Below, one piece after another: positions 24,648 through 33,700 of a DNA stretch of 50,218 nt; positions within the stretch are counted from its first letter, which is position 1, and each line of letters starts with the position of its first letter. Made by a program: the position numbers and the translations under genes. The notes under the pieces are model-generated. The model saw only the letters and a list, made by a program, of their open reading frames with translations, was not told where the DNA came from and searched no databases. The DNA is from Candidatus Nomurabacteria bacterium (lineage in GTDB: Bacteria; Patescibacteriota; Minisyncoccia; Phycocordibacterales; UBA9973): positions 1 through 50,218 of the forward strand of contig CALRFQ010000006.1 in assembly GCA_943356675.1 (NCBI GenBank), written 5' to 3'.

Positions 24648-26747
24648 TTATATATCTAGGTTTGCGTATTTCGCGTTGGCTTGGATGAATGATTTGCGAG
24701 GAGGAACTTCAGAGCCCATGAGCATGTCGAATACCTTATTCGCATCTTCAGCATCTTCCACTTTCACTTGCTTTAGAATTCTGCGAGCCGGATCCATAGT
24801 AGTCTCCCATAGTTCTTCGGCGTTCATTTCTCCGAGACCTTTATATCTTTGAATATGAATCTTCGCACTTGTAGCTTTCGCAGCACCCTTTTTATTTTCT
24901 TCTTCAGCTACTTCAGCTTCAGTACCTTCCATAGGACTCTCATCATCTGCAGATTCTGCAAGAAGATCCTCTAAACGGACTGCATCTTTGCCGAGGATTT
25001 TATCGCGCTCTTCATCTGTATAAGCATAGAGCACTTCTTTACCACGCTTGATCTTAAATAGTGGTGGCTGAGCGATGTAAATATATCCTGCATCAATCAC
25101 TGGGCGGAAGTATCGGTACATAAGAGTGAGGATAAGTGTGCGGATGTGTGCACCGTCCACGTCGGCATCTGTCGCGATGATTATCTTGTGGTAGCGCATC
25201 TTCTCGATTTCAAAAGTATCTCCGATAGATGTTCCCATAGCAATAACCAAATTTTTAATTTGCTCACTTCCAAGCATGCGATCGAGGCGAGCACGCTCCA
25301 CGTTTAGGATTTTTCCGCGAAGTGGCAAAATAGCTTGAGTCTTTCTGTCGCGTCCCATCTTGGCTGTACCTCCAGCGGAATCTCCCTCCACAATGAAGAT
25401 CTCAGACTCTTGAGCACTCTTACTTTGGCAGTCTGCAAGCTTTCCAGGGAGAGTCATACCTTCAAGTGCACCCTTACGAAGCACAGAGTCCTTCGCTGCT
25501 TTCGCAGCCTTGCGAGCGCGTAGTGCAAGGAGGCCTTTCATTATGATAGCCTTTGCTTGATCTGGGTTCTCTTCTAGGAATGCTGTGAATGCATCTCCGA
25601 AGACTGTAGCAGTCGCACCTTGCGCTTCTGTACTACCTAGCTTGCCTTTAGTCTGACCCTCAAATTGGATTTCGCGTAGCTTCACAGAGACCACTGCAGT
25701 AAGACCTTCTAGCACATCGTCTCCAGTGAATCCTCCGTCGGCTTCTTTGATAAGATTATTTTTCTTTCCGTATGTGTTTAAAATTCTTGTGAGTGCAGTT
25801 TTGAATCCTGTGATATGTGTACCACCTTCCAAGTTATAAATGTTATTTGCGAAAGGAATAATCTTTGAAGAAAAGTCGTCCACGTACTGGAGAGCAACTT
25901 CAACTCCAACTTCATCTACTTCTTTCTCAACGTAGAAAATAGTTTCGTGAATTGGCTTCTGGAGTTTGTTATAGAATTGCACAAGTGATACAAGTCCTCC
26001 TTCGAAGTAAAATGTTGTGGAAGGTAGCTCAAGAGAAAGATCTGAGAACCAGAATGTATCATCGATGTTTGTATTCTTCTTTGTAAGCACTTGTTCACCC
26101 ATCTCACGTGCATCAATGATATGAATGCGTAGTCCTTTCACAAGGTAAGCTTGCTGGCGAAGGTGATTCACAATTGTATCCCAACTGAAAATTCCCTCTT
26201 TGAAAATTTCGCGGTCAGGTTCAAAAGTAATGATAGTACCATTTAATTTTGAAGATTCGATTTTCTTTACCGCTGCTTTTTTCTTACCCTGAGAATACTC
26301 TTGCATATACCTTCCATCTTCACGGTGAACTTCTGCACGAGTATATATAGAAAGTGCATTTACCACAGACGCTCCCACTCCGTGTAATCCTCCAGAAACT
26401 TTATATCCAGAATCTTCTCCTCCAAATTTTCCTCCAGCGTGGAGTGTGGTCATGACAGTTTCAAGTGCAGAAACTTTTGTCTTTGAGTGTATGCCTACTG
26501 GGATTCCACGGCCGTTGTCTGCTACGCGGATGCGATTGCCAGGAAGAACCACCACTTCAATGCGATTTGCAAATCCACCCATGGCTTCATCGCGAGAGTT
26601 ATCAAAAATTTCCCAAACAAGGTGATGAAGTCCATCTACACCAGTAGAACCGATATACATTCCAGGACGTCGACGAACCGGCTCGAGCCCTTCTAGGACC
26701 GAGATCTCATCTGCACCATATGCTTTTTTCTTTTCTTCTTTTGCCAT
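24648..26747 (-). CDS. gyrB: DNA gyrase subunit B
   Basis: ATPase subunit of the type IIA topoisomerase. The 699-residue protein has the GHKL ATPase (LEPVRRRPGMYIGSTG, IFDNSRDEAMGG, GGLHGVGASVVNAL), the transducer domain, and the TOPRIM domain with EGDSAGGTAKMGRDR near residue 450 and DADVDGAHIRTL near 525, ending with the QRYKGLGEMNAEELWETTM motif. An acidic insert of ~30 residues (ESADDESPMEGTEAEVAEEE) lies between TOPRIM and QRYKGLGEM. GyrB is preferred over ParE from the overall motif set, but the two are close and gyrA/parC is not in view. The leader is ~60 nt with a TATAAT at 26818-26813. Confidence 0.93.
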   Translation of the reverse strand: MAKEEKKKAYGADEISVLEGLEPVRRRPGMYIGSTGVDGLHHLVWEIFDNSRDEAMGGFANRIEVVVLPGNRIRVADNGRGIPVGIHSKTKVSALETVMTTLHAGGKFGGEDSGYKVSGGLHGVGASVVNALSIYTRAEVHREDGRYMQEYSQGKKKAAVKKIESSKLNGTIITFEPDREIFKEGIFSWDTIVNHLRQQAYLVKGLRIHIIDAREMGEQVLTKKNTNIDDTFWFSDLSLELPSTTFYFEGGLVSLVQFYNKLQKPIHETIFYVEKEVDEVGVEVALQYVDDFSSKIIPFANNIYNLEGGTHITGFKTALTRILNTYGKKNNLIKEADGGFTGDDVLEGLTAVVSVKLREIQFEGQTKGKLGSTEAQGATATVFGDAFTAFLEENPDQAKAIIMKGLLALRARKAAKAAKDSVLRKGALEGMTLPGKLADCQSKSAQESEIFIVEGDSAGGTAKMGRDRKTQAILPLRGKILNVERARLDRMLGSEQIKNLVIAMGTSIGDTFEIEKMRYHKIIIATDADVDGAHIRTLILTLMYRYFRPVIDAGYIYIAQPPLFKIKRGKEVLYAYTDEERDKILGKDAVRLEDLLAESADDESPMEGTEAEVAEEENKKGAAKATSAKIHIQRYKGLGEMNAEELWETTMDPARRILKQVKVEDAEDANKVFDMLMGSEVPPRKSFIQANAKYANLDI

Positions 26748-26760
26748 TTTAATTAAAAAA

Positions 26761-26818
26761 CCCCTTGGGGAATAATGATAATGTTTGATTTATTGTTTCA
26801 ATTTACCTATTTATTATA
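26761..26818 (-). promoter_or_regulatory. gyrB promoter and leader hairpin
   Basis: TATAAT at 26818-26813 on the minus strand. About 13 nt before the ATG the leader contains CCCCAAGGGG followed by six T, a small terminator-like element that could act as an attenuator, though the loop is tight. Confidence 0.45.
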
Positions 26819-26820
26819 CC

Positions 26821-26848
26821 AAAAAGCTCGCCACAAAGCGAGCTTTTT
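26821..26848 (-). terminator. Terminator upstream of gyrB
   Basis: Stem AAAAAGCTCGC/GCGAGCTTTTT with loop CACAAA. It sits immediately before the gyrB -10 box, between two divergent genes. It must therefore end some transcript arriving from ~26.9-27.1 kb on the minus strand. Confidence 0.75.
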
Positions 26849-26892
26849 ATCCCTAATTTAGCCTTATTTTATAAGGGTATTTCAAGTATAGT

Positions 26893-27060
26893 TTATAAGT
26901 AAGTATTGACTCTTAAATTGTGAAGTATATAGTTAAGTTGAATGTTGGTTGCAAGCACTTCATTAGCTTGTTGTGCTTGCACATTCTTTTTTTCATTAGT
27001 TTTTGTTTCAAAAGCGGTTACCTTACACGGACCGTCTTTTGTTTTTCTATTTGATAAAAT
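26893..27060 (-). other. Possible orphan transcript or gene remnant
   Basis: This stretch precedes the terminator at 26821-26848 on the minus strand. One frame stays open to a TAA at 26895-26893 and reads KDGPCKVTAFETKTNEKK, then NVQAQQANEVLATNIQLNYI, which looks protein-like, but has no ATG or TTG start; the only conventional start is a GTG at 26982 (29 codons). The same DNA contains a perfect 9-bp stem TGCAAGCAC/GTGCTTGCA with a 14-nt loop (26950-26981). It could be a decayed gene, a small protein with a non-standard start, or a small RNA. Confidence 0.3.
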
Positions 27061-27102
27061 CCTTAAAAGGAATATACTGTAAGTAAATAAAACATTGGAG
27101 CC

Positions 27103-27363
27103 ATGGAAAAAAGGAAAAAATTGTATCGATTCAGATGTAGAAATTGTGAGGAGAAAACAAAATCTATCTCACATGAATTTTTATCGGAAAGAACTTATTA
27201 CTACGAAATTTATTGCGTATGTGATAAATGTCAATTTGAACAGATAGTGTACATAGATAAAAATGTGCCCAGGAAACCACCTATACCCATGAATGGTGTG
27301 TGGTCAAAACACTCACCACCAAAGCCTCACGAAACATCAGATCCGAAGACTACTCCCAAGTAG
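27103..27363 (+). CDS. Small zinc-ribbon protein
   Basis: Unknown 86-residue protein with two knuckles, C12-x2-C15 and C40-x2-C43 (plus C38), as in zinc ribbons, joined by a segment with aromatic residues (SERTYYYEIYC). A basic N-terminus (MEKRKKLYRFR) and a Pro/Lys-rich C-terminal tail suggest nucleic-acid or ribosome binding, but no function can be assigned. GGAG lies only 2 nt before the ATG. The stop codon is inside a good terminator hairpin, so this is a single-gene unit. Confidence 0.75.
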   Translation: MEKRKKLYRFRCRNCEEKTKSISHEFLSERTYYYEIYCVCDKCQFEQIVYIDKNVPRKPPIPMNGVWSKHSPPKPHETSDPKTTPK

Positions 27364-27376
27364 CCTTCGGTTTTTT
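27343..27376 (+). terminator. Terminator containing the stop codon of the zinc-ribbon gene
   Basis: CCGAAG-A-CTACT / AGTAG-C-CTTCGG stem with loop CCCA, followed by six T. The TAG stop is within the stem. Confidence 0.9.
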
Positions 27377-27447
27377 AAAATTTTGACCTAAACCATTTAC
27401 CCATTCGTACGAATATGACAATAAAAAATTAAACATTACTTGAAAAC

Positions 27448-27475
27448 AAAAAAGCCCAATCAGTAAAGATTGAGC
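27448..27475 (-). terminator. Terminator of the 44-residue membrane protein gene
   Basis: Minus strand: GCTCAATC/GATTGGGC stem (one G-U pair) then TTTTTTG, 3 bp after the stop at 27479. Confidence 0.8.
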
Positions 27476-27478
27476 CAA

Positions 27479-27613
27479 TTAGTGAAGTTTGATATAAAGC
27501 CAAATTGCCAAAACCAAACCCAGTAACATTGCAATTAAGATATAGGAAAATTTTAATTCTCCAGTATTCTTTTTCTTTGCAAGCTTCCTTTTGGTCTTAA
27601 CTCTTTTAGCCAT
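27479..27613 (-). CDS. 44-residue single-pass membrane protein
   Basis: A short complete frame, ATG (27613) to TAA. Residues 1-16 are strongly basic (MAKRVKTKRKLAKKK), followed by one transmembrane helix of about 20 residues (FSYILIAMLLGLVLAIWLYI) and a 3-residue tail. The positive-inside rule puts the basic N-terminus in the cytoplasm. A terminator directly after the stop supports it as a real gene. The function is unknown; the layout resembles small accessory membrane proteins, but I recognise no family. Confidence 0.6.
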   Translation of the reverse strand: MAKRVKTKRKLAKKKNTGELKFSYILIAMLLGLVLAIWLYIKLH

Positions 27614-27675
27614 AATTTATACATATTTTCACTCAATCTAGCCAAAATCGCTCCATTTGTCAATAAAACCTGTAT

Positions 27676-27819
27676 TTAATTTTGAATTAAATTTTTTGAA
27701 TTTCTTTTTTGAATGAATGAGACTAATTGCCACATAACTAAAATAAGTAAGATAGCAAAATATCCACGATTGTAGATATGATAATATTCACCATTTATAA
27801 ATGGATCAATCCTAAGCAT
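27676..27819 (-). pseudogene. N-terminal remnant of IS200-like/REP (RAYT) Y1 transposase
   Basis: The 47-codon frame starts MLRIDPFINGEYYHIYNRG. The block NGEYYHIYNRG is the hallmark N-terminus of Y1-type transposases of the IS200/REP-associated (RAYT) group, where the HUH motif and catalytic Tyr should follow. Here the frame continues into an unrelated hydrophobic stretch (YFAILLILVMWQLVSF) and stops; no HUH motif or catalytic Tyr remains. It is therefore a truncated remnant, or its start captured onto another sequence. REP-like palindromes lie 36 bp upstream of its start, as expected for the end of such an element. Confidence 0.65.
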
Positions 27820-27854
27820 ATTTATATTTTATCAATTTATATTATTTATTACAG

Positions 27855-27879
27855 TGGCGCAAGAACTGTTCTTGCGCCA
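27855..27879. repeat. 12-bp palindromic hairpin, CAAGAAC core
   Basis: Perfect odd palindrome: TGGCGCAAGAAC, centre T (27867), GTTCTTGCGCCA. Same core as 10171-10189. It lies between the RAYT remnant and the S74 gene. No T-run follows on either strand, so its fit as a terminator for the S74 gene is only partial. Confidence 0.7.
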
Positions 27880-27909
27880 TTTAGAATATTTTTAATATTA
27901 AATACTAGA

Positions 27910-27924
27910 CTAGGTCCGACCTAG
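27910..27924. repeat. CTAGG-N5-CCTAG palindrome
   Basis: CTAGGTC-C-GACCTAG, 9 bp after the S74 gene stop. With 27855-27879 it repeats the two-palindrome order seen at 10171-10211; centres are 50 nt apart here against 24 there. Confidence 0.65.
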
Positions 27925-27932
27925 GCAGGATA

Positions 27933-30566
27933 TTATATAGCAGGAGATGGATCTGGTGCGGGTGCGGGGTCGGGTGCTGGAGCGGTAGGGTCTGGTGGTG
28001 GGATTATATCGGGAGTTGGGTCGGATAGTGGTATGACGTCGGGTGTAGGATCTGGAGTTGGGTCTGGATTCGGTGGTGGTGTCGATCCCCCACTAGATGA
28101 CGCCGAACTACTGCCATTTATAGCACTTTCAAGCTGGTCACCATTTGCACAGAATTCTGAGCCATCTGCCTTTTTCACACAAATTTGTTCAGTATGAATT
28201 TTCTTTGTAAATATTTCCTCTAACATATTCCCAGCATCTGCTAAGAAGGTCTTTATCATATAACCGAAAGTACCTGATGTTTCTGTATCTAGAGAACTCA
28301 ATCCTTGTATCTTTAAATCCATATTTTTTGTTACTAATATCAACTTTTGAAGTCCGAGCCATTCTGCCATAGACACGTCCTGTCCGTTAACGTGCTGGTT
28401 GTCGCCGTGTTCTAATACTGGGTAAAATTCTTCTGCAATAAAACCAATTTTATTTAAACACTGTGGGCCGTCACAGTATTCTGGTTTCCAGTCGTATCTG
28501 CGCACTGGTGTAGACGCTATAAGGTCAAGTATGTTTTCTTTTTCAACTGTTGTAATATTGTCTTTCCAAACACGTGATGAGTTTGCAGTAAAAGTAGTGT
28601 CGCCGGCTGCATTTAAATACGAACCTGCCCCAGTGTTACAGCCGGTGCCTGTACCACCTATTTCTAACAAATGGTCTGCATCGGCACAAGATATGCCAAC
28701 ATTATTTGAAAAATTAAATGTCGGACTTGTGCCTGTGAGTGCAAAAGTTGTAGAACCCGTACTACCAGTAGTAAACGAAACATAGTTAGTTTGGTTATAC
28801 CCAACTCTTAACTGTTCTGCTGTTGATATAATATGTAATTTAGCTGAGGGCACAACAGCATCGGCCACACCTATACCTACTTTTAAAGTAGCATTATCAA
28901 AACTCATCAATGTATTACTATATGATGGGCCGCTGTTTGTATGGTCTGCTTTTAGTGTAAGTAGTCGGTTAACAGATTTTAGTTGCCATTCGTAACCTGC
29001 TGAACTATCTGCAAACTGAAAACCTCCTGTAGAAGTTCTGTAACTTGTTGCAGATGTTAGTCCGTCGTAATTAACACTGAACTTTTCTGCACCTCCTACC
29101 TGAAAATCAGCAAGGTGCCCGACTGAACCAGTTGCCAAGTTTATTGCCATAACAGTACCCGTAGAAACTCCAGCAAATTTACCAGATGTAGAACCATCGA
29201 ATGCCCCGTTTCCTATAGAAATCAACCCGTAGTTAGATGATGCTGTTTGTGCTCGTGGTATAGATAAATATGAATTTACTGACGGTGTAACACCGCCTAT
29301 ACCTACAGCCTGACTAAAACTAAGTGTAGGACTTGTGCCGGTTAGCGCAAGTGTTGCTGAGCCAGTAGAACTTATTGTAGTAGAAAGGTAGTTAGAAGCG
29401 TCATAACCCAAACGTAGTTGTTCGGTTATACCCAAAACATGCATAAATGCAGAAGGGCTGGCAGTACCTATGCCTAACCTGTTTGTTGTATCGTCCCAAA
29501 ACAAATTTGTATTGTCTTGGGCTGTTGTTGTACCATTAGAAAACAATACTGAACCCGTTGTAAGTGACGGCAGTGTAAATGTGCCTTTGGTATTTAGTTG
29601 TGTTTGTATTGCCGATGTAACACCTGAAAGGTAACCAAGTTCAGTAGATGTAGTTGCACTAGAAACAAGGTTTTTAGATGCATCTGTAGCTAGGGCAGTG
29701 CTTGCAGTTAAGCCTGAAAAATTTATAGTGCCCGATGAAGTTATGCCAGTAGCTGCAACTACAGCCCCAGTAGAATTAACTCGAAAACCTGCACTAGTAC
29801 CCACGTTAAACATCGATGTTGTAGTAGTGGAACCAATTGTAACGTTTGTAGTTCCATCTTCTCCAAGCCTGATTGCGCCATTACTTACAATTCTGAATTT
29901 ATATTTATGTGCAACAGAGTCGTAAACTATAAACGAGTCGTCTGTTTGTTTTCCAAAAAACCAAACTTCTTGTAGGCCATTGTTAAAAGTAAATGCAGCT
30001 TGGTATGTACCTGAACGTGCTTGAAACCTACCGTATACACCGTCGTCAAAACTTGTAACATCTAAAGCAACTTGCGGTGTGGTTGTACCTATGCCAAGTC
30101 TGTTATTAACTTCGTCGTACGCACTAATGCCAAATATTATTTTACCTTTAGTTGCATTAGTTGTTGAATTTAAAGTTAATGTGTCGCCAGCATCAACTCC
30201 ACCATAAATATCTTGCCCACCTGTTATACCAGTAGAAAGGTCGTTTGTTACAGTACCAGATGTATTTGTAAGTCCAGTTGAAAAAGTGTTTTGTGCAATA
30301 GTATCCCAAGACACAGTACTTCCATTTGTTGTCAAAAACTTTCCGGAATTACTTGTTTGATCTGGAATAATCTGAACAGTACAATCTACCGTTCCAGGAG
30401 CACAAGTTGGGTCCAAAGTATCACCAGGATTGTATAGTGGTGAAGCGAAAACTCGAACAGTAATTGAGAACAAGAAAAAGAAGACAAAAGAGGCTAAAAG
30501 TAGTCGGTGGGTATAAGCCATTTCACTCAACTTTTGTATTTTTTTATTTGTTAATAATTTTTTCAT
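27933..30566 (-). CDS. Surface protein with C-terminal S74 chaperone domain (shorter paralogue)
   Basis: Large secreted or anchored surface protein. The start is placed at the ATG at 30566, which aligns with the paralogue (KKIQK..., AYTHRLLLASFVFFFLFS); the in-frame ATG at 30602 lies within the -10 box. Residues ~18-45 are a signal/anchor ending VRVFASP, followed by GDTLDPTCAPGTVDCTVQI. The body has phage tail-fibre-like repeats (LGIGTTTP, EQLRLGYDASNY and EQLRVGYNQTNY copies). Near the C-terminus comes a Peptidase_S74/intramolecular chaperone domain (SSRVWKDNI, then IGFIAEEFYPVLEH), then a 90-residue extension with two Cys and a Pro/Asp-rich tail (PDPTPDPTPD). Adhesion or host contact is inference. 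Confidence 0.85.
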   Translation of the reverse strand: MKKLLTNKKIQKLSEMAYTHRLLLASFVFFFLFSITVRVFASPLYNPGDTLDPTCAPGTVDCTVQIIPDQTSNSGKFLTTNGSTVSWDTIAQNTFSTGLTNTSGTVTNDLSTGITGGQDIYGGVDAGDTLTLNSTTNATKGKIIFGISAYDEVNNRLGIGTTTPQVALDVTSFDDGVYGRFQARSGTYQAAFTFNNGLQEVWFFGKQTDDSFIVYDSVAHKYKFRIVSNGAIRLGEDGTTNVTIGSTTTTSMFNVGTSAGFRVNSTGAVVAATGITSSGTINFSGLTASTALATDASKNLVSSATTSTELGYLSGVTSAIQTQLNTKGTFTLPSLTTGSVLFSNGTTTAQDNTNLFWDDTTNRLGIGTASPSAFMHVLGITEQLRLGYDASNYLSTTISSTGSATLALTGTSPTLSFSQAVGIGGVTPSVNSYLSIPRAQTASSNYGLISIGNGAFDGSTSGKFAGVSTGTVMAINLATGSVGHLADFQVGGAEKFSVNYDGLTSATSYRTSTGGFQFADSSAGYEWQLKSVNRLLTLKADHTNSGPSYSNTLMSFDNATLKVGIGVADAVVPSAKLHIISTAEQLRVGYNQTNYVSFTTGSTGSTTFALTGTSPTFNFSNNVGISCADADHLLEIGGTGTGCNTGAGSYLNAAGDTTFTANSSRVWKDNITTVEKENILDLIASTPVRRYDWKPEYCDGPQCLNKIGFIAEEFYPVLEHGDNQHVNGQDVSMAEWLGLQKLILVTKNMDLKIQGLSSLDTETSGTFGYMIKTFLADAGNMLEEIFTKKIHTEQICVKKADGSEFCANGDQLESAINGSSSASSSGGSTPPPNPDPTPDPTPDVIPLSDPTPDIIPPPDPTAPAPDPAPAPDPSPAI

Positions 30567-30600
30567 TCGTTTGGTTACAAAACACCCAATATACAACACC

Positions 30601-30609
30601 ATTATAGCA
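30601..30609 (-). promoter_or_regulatory. Extended -10 promoter of the shorter S74 gene
   Basis: TGC-TATAAT on the minus strand. It overlaps the in-frame ATG at 30602 and so argues for the ATG at 30566. The sequence from -10 into the leader (CTATAAT..GTTGTATA.TGGGT) is shared with the longer paralogue. Confidence 0.65.
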
Positions 30610-30628
30610 TTTTGAAGTTAAATACAGC

Positions 30629-30661
30629 AAAAAAAAGGGTGGAAAAGTATCCCCTTTTTTT
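30629..30661 (-). terminator. Terminator of the longer S74 gene
   Basis: Minus strand GGG(G)/CCC stem flanked by A-run and eight T, about 97 bp after the stop. The stem is short but the T-run is strong. Confidence 0.65.
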
Positions 30662-30757
30662 GTTAATTATTTTCTTAAATTATTCGATAGAATTTAATAT
30701 ATTATTGAGTTATTTAGCACTATATTTGAAGATGATGCTGAGAAATTTTTGAATATT

Positions 30758-33700
30758 CTAATTTACTGGAATTTCTTCGATAATAAGCGTGCTAGGATCT
30801 ACATAAGGTGTATCTAAATTAATATTTAGGTCTGATTGTGGCTTACTACCATCATCTACAGGCCCTGAACCACCCGCGGGAGTACCACTACTATCATCAA
30901 CAGTACTGTCTCCAATAGCTCCACTACCTGAACCTGTATTACTATCACCCGTACCTACCCCATCTCCAGAACCACTTCCACTTGAACTTCCAGAACTACT
31001 ACTCGAACCATTATGCGCAGTATTTATTAAATCTCGGATATCTTGTTCTGTTAGACAGGTATTTTCGTCTATACAAATTTCTTTTGTAGTAATTCTATTT
31101 GTAAATATATTTTGAATATTATTTGCACTATCAGTAAGGAATTGAACAATAAGCGAACCAAGTGAGCCATTAGCGGTAGTATCGAGTGACGACAGTGGTG
31201 TAACTTTCAAATTCAATTCTTGAATAGATTCTACGATGTATGGTGTAAGACCTGTAGTGTTCAAACTTTTAATTCCAGTTTTACTGTCAGTGACTACTAG
31301 AAGTGGAAATAGTTGTTCTACATCTTGAGCAATAAAACCAGGGTGCTTATTATTGGAATCTGTTTCATTTTTCCAATTATATTGTACTGGGGTGAGTTTC
31401 ATAAGTGTGTCTAAAGTAGTATTACCTACAGTAAGACTTGTGTCTAAATTAAATGAAGAATTATCAAAGAGTTTATTTATATTCTTTTTAAGATTTATAT
31501 CTGAAGTACAATTTAAAGAAGTTGTAATAGGATTAATATCACAATAACCAGAGCTATTGGTAAATAGAGCGACAATACCAGTGACAGACGAACTACCAAC
31601 TTCGAGAGTGTAGGTTGTCGGAGTTGCACCTACACCTAATCTATTATTTGTATCATCCCAGTAGAAATTTGTATTATCTTGTGTGATGTCAGTACCATTT
31701 GAAAATAAAACGGAACCTAATGTTAATGTTGGAAGTGTATATGTTGTCCAAGTAGCATCTAAAGATAAATCATGAGTAGTTCCATTTATTGTTAGATTAC
31801 GGGAAGTTGGAACATAGTTTCCAATAGCTGCCCAAGATAAAACACCAGAACCATTGTTTGATAGAACTTCCCCTACTCCGCCTTGAAGCGAAGGAAGTGT
31901 ATATTCTATTCCTCTCCACCTTACATCGGTAATATGATCTGCAAGCATAAATTGATGAGCTTTTGTATTAGCTATTGGAGTGGCTAATACCCCAGAACCA
32001 AGTAAAATGCTATTTGAAAAACCACCAGTACCAGTATAGTTACCAATAAGTATAGATGAATCATCGTTTGATGTGTTATTAACTGTATCATTTATGCCGG
32101 CATTATGCCCAATGAATGTTGAGTTGGCAGCATTGGTAGCACTTTTTCCCGCTTGAAAACCAAAAAAGTTTGAATAACTACTGTTTGTAGAATTATAACC
32201 AGCATATGAACCAAAGAAGTTTGAATTCGCAGCATCCGAAGCAAGATAACCAGCTGCTGTACCAAAGAAATTTGAATTATTTGAATTAACAGCAGCTGTT
32301 CCTGCTCCTTGACCAAAAAAGTTTGACTCCGCAGCATTTGTAGCATTATATCCTGAATTATTTCCAAAAAAGTTTGAGTTAGCAGAAGTTGTTGTTCCAA
32401 AACCTGCAGCACTACCAAAAAAGTTTGTATTATTTACAGAACCACTACTTCCTCCAGCATTAAGTCCAAAATGAATAGCAGTACCAGCTGCAGTTATTTT
32501 TCCTGTTTGAGCTCCATTAGTTTTAAAAATTAAATCTTGAGCATCTGTCGTACCTACAAAATTTGTGCCTGGTGTAGTGCTGGCATTACCAGTTAGCGCC
32601 CAACCTGAACCACCACCAGGTAATGCCCAAGATAGACCACCAGTTCCATTGTTCGTTAGAACTTCCCCTACTCCGCCTTGAAGCGAAGGAAGTGTATATT
32701 CTATTCCTCTCCACCTTACATCGGTAATATGATCTGCAAGCATAAATTGATGAGCTTTTGTATTAGCAATTGGAGTGGCTAATACCCCAGAACCAAGTAA
32801 AATGCTATCGGAAAAACCACCAGTACGAGTGTAGTCACCTATAAGGATAGATGAATGACCACTTGAATTAGTGACTGTATCATTTATACCTGCATTGTGC
32901 CCAATGAATGTTGAGTTGGCAGCATTACTTGCACCACTACCAGCAGACTGGCCAAAGAAGTTTGAGTTTGAAGCGCTAACTGCATTTAAACCTGCATTTT
33001 GCCCAAAGAAGTTTGAGTTTGAAGCGCTAGTTGCACCATTACCAGCATACGCTCCTATAAAGTTTGAACTTGATGCACCTGAAGCACCATGACCTGCAGT
33101 CTGACCAAAAAAGTTTGTATCAGTAGTCGAACCACTACTTCCTCCAGCATTAAGTCCAAAATGAATGGCAGTACCAGCTGCAGTTATTTTTCCTGTTTGA
33201 GCTCCGTTAGTTTTAAAAATTAAATCTTGAGCATCTGTCGTACCTACAAAATTTGTGCCGGGAGTTGTGCCCGTATTACCAGTTAGTGCCCAACCTGATC
33301 CACTTCCAGGTGATACCCAAGAAGTTACACCACTACCATTAGTCTGAAGTACATAAGTATTTGTCCCAGCATTATCTGGGAGTGTCATCGTCCAAGAACC
33401 CGCAGTAACTGCTGGTTGAATTATGACTTTTCCTGAAGTGCTACCTGCTAAAGATAAAACTCCTAGAGTCGTTCCAGCACTGCCAAGAGACAAAAGTTCT
33501 GCGGGAGCAGAAGTACCTATACCGACATTTGCACCATTACCTAAAATAACAGTGTTGCTTTGAGATAGAGTTGTGCCGGCACCTACAGCTGTTGCATTAC
33601 TAATACCACCAACAGTCCAAGTCGTATGAGCTCCTAAAAAAGTATTACTACTTCCTGATAATGCAGATGCTGGACCATTTGTAGCATCGTTACCGGCACC

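Noticed and set aside
27855-27879. 12-bp hairpin as a standard terminator of the S74 gene
   Set aside because: No T-run follows on the minus strand, and the same core occurs upstream of a gene at 10171, so a repeat element is the better reading, though some termination role is possible.
30567-30602. Twelve extra N-terminal codons for the shorter S74 protein
   Set aside because: The ATG at 30602 is part of the -10 box TATAATG, and the paralogue aligns from the ATG at 30566.
31864-33300. Repeats in the longer S74 gene as a CRISPR array
   Set aside because: Repeat units are in-frame 51-bp coding repeats with no unique spacers and no cas genes nearby.
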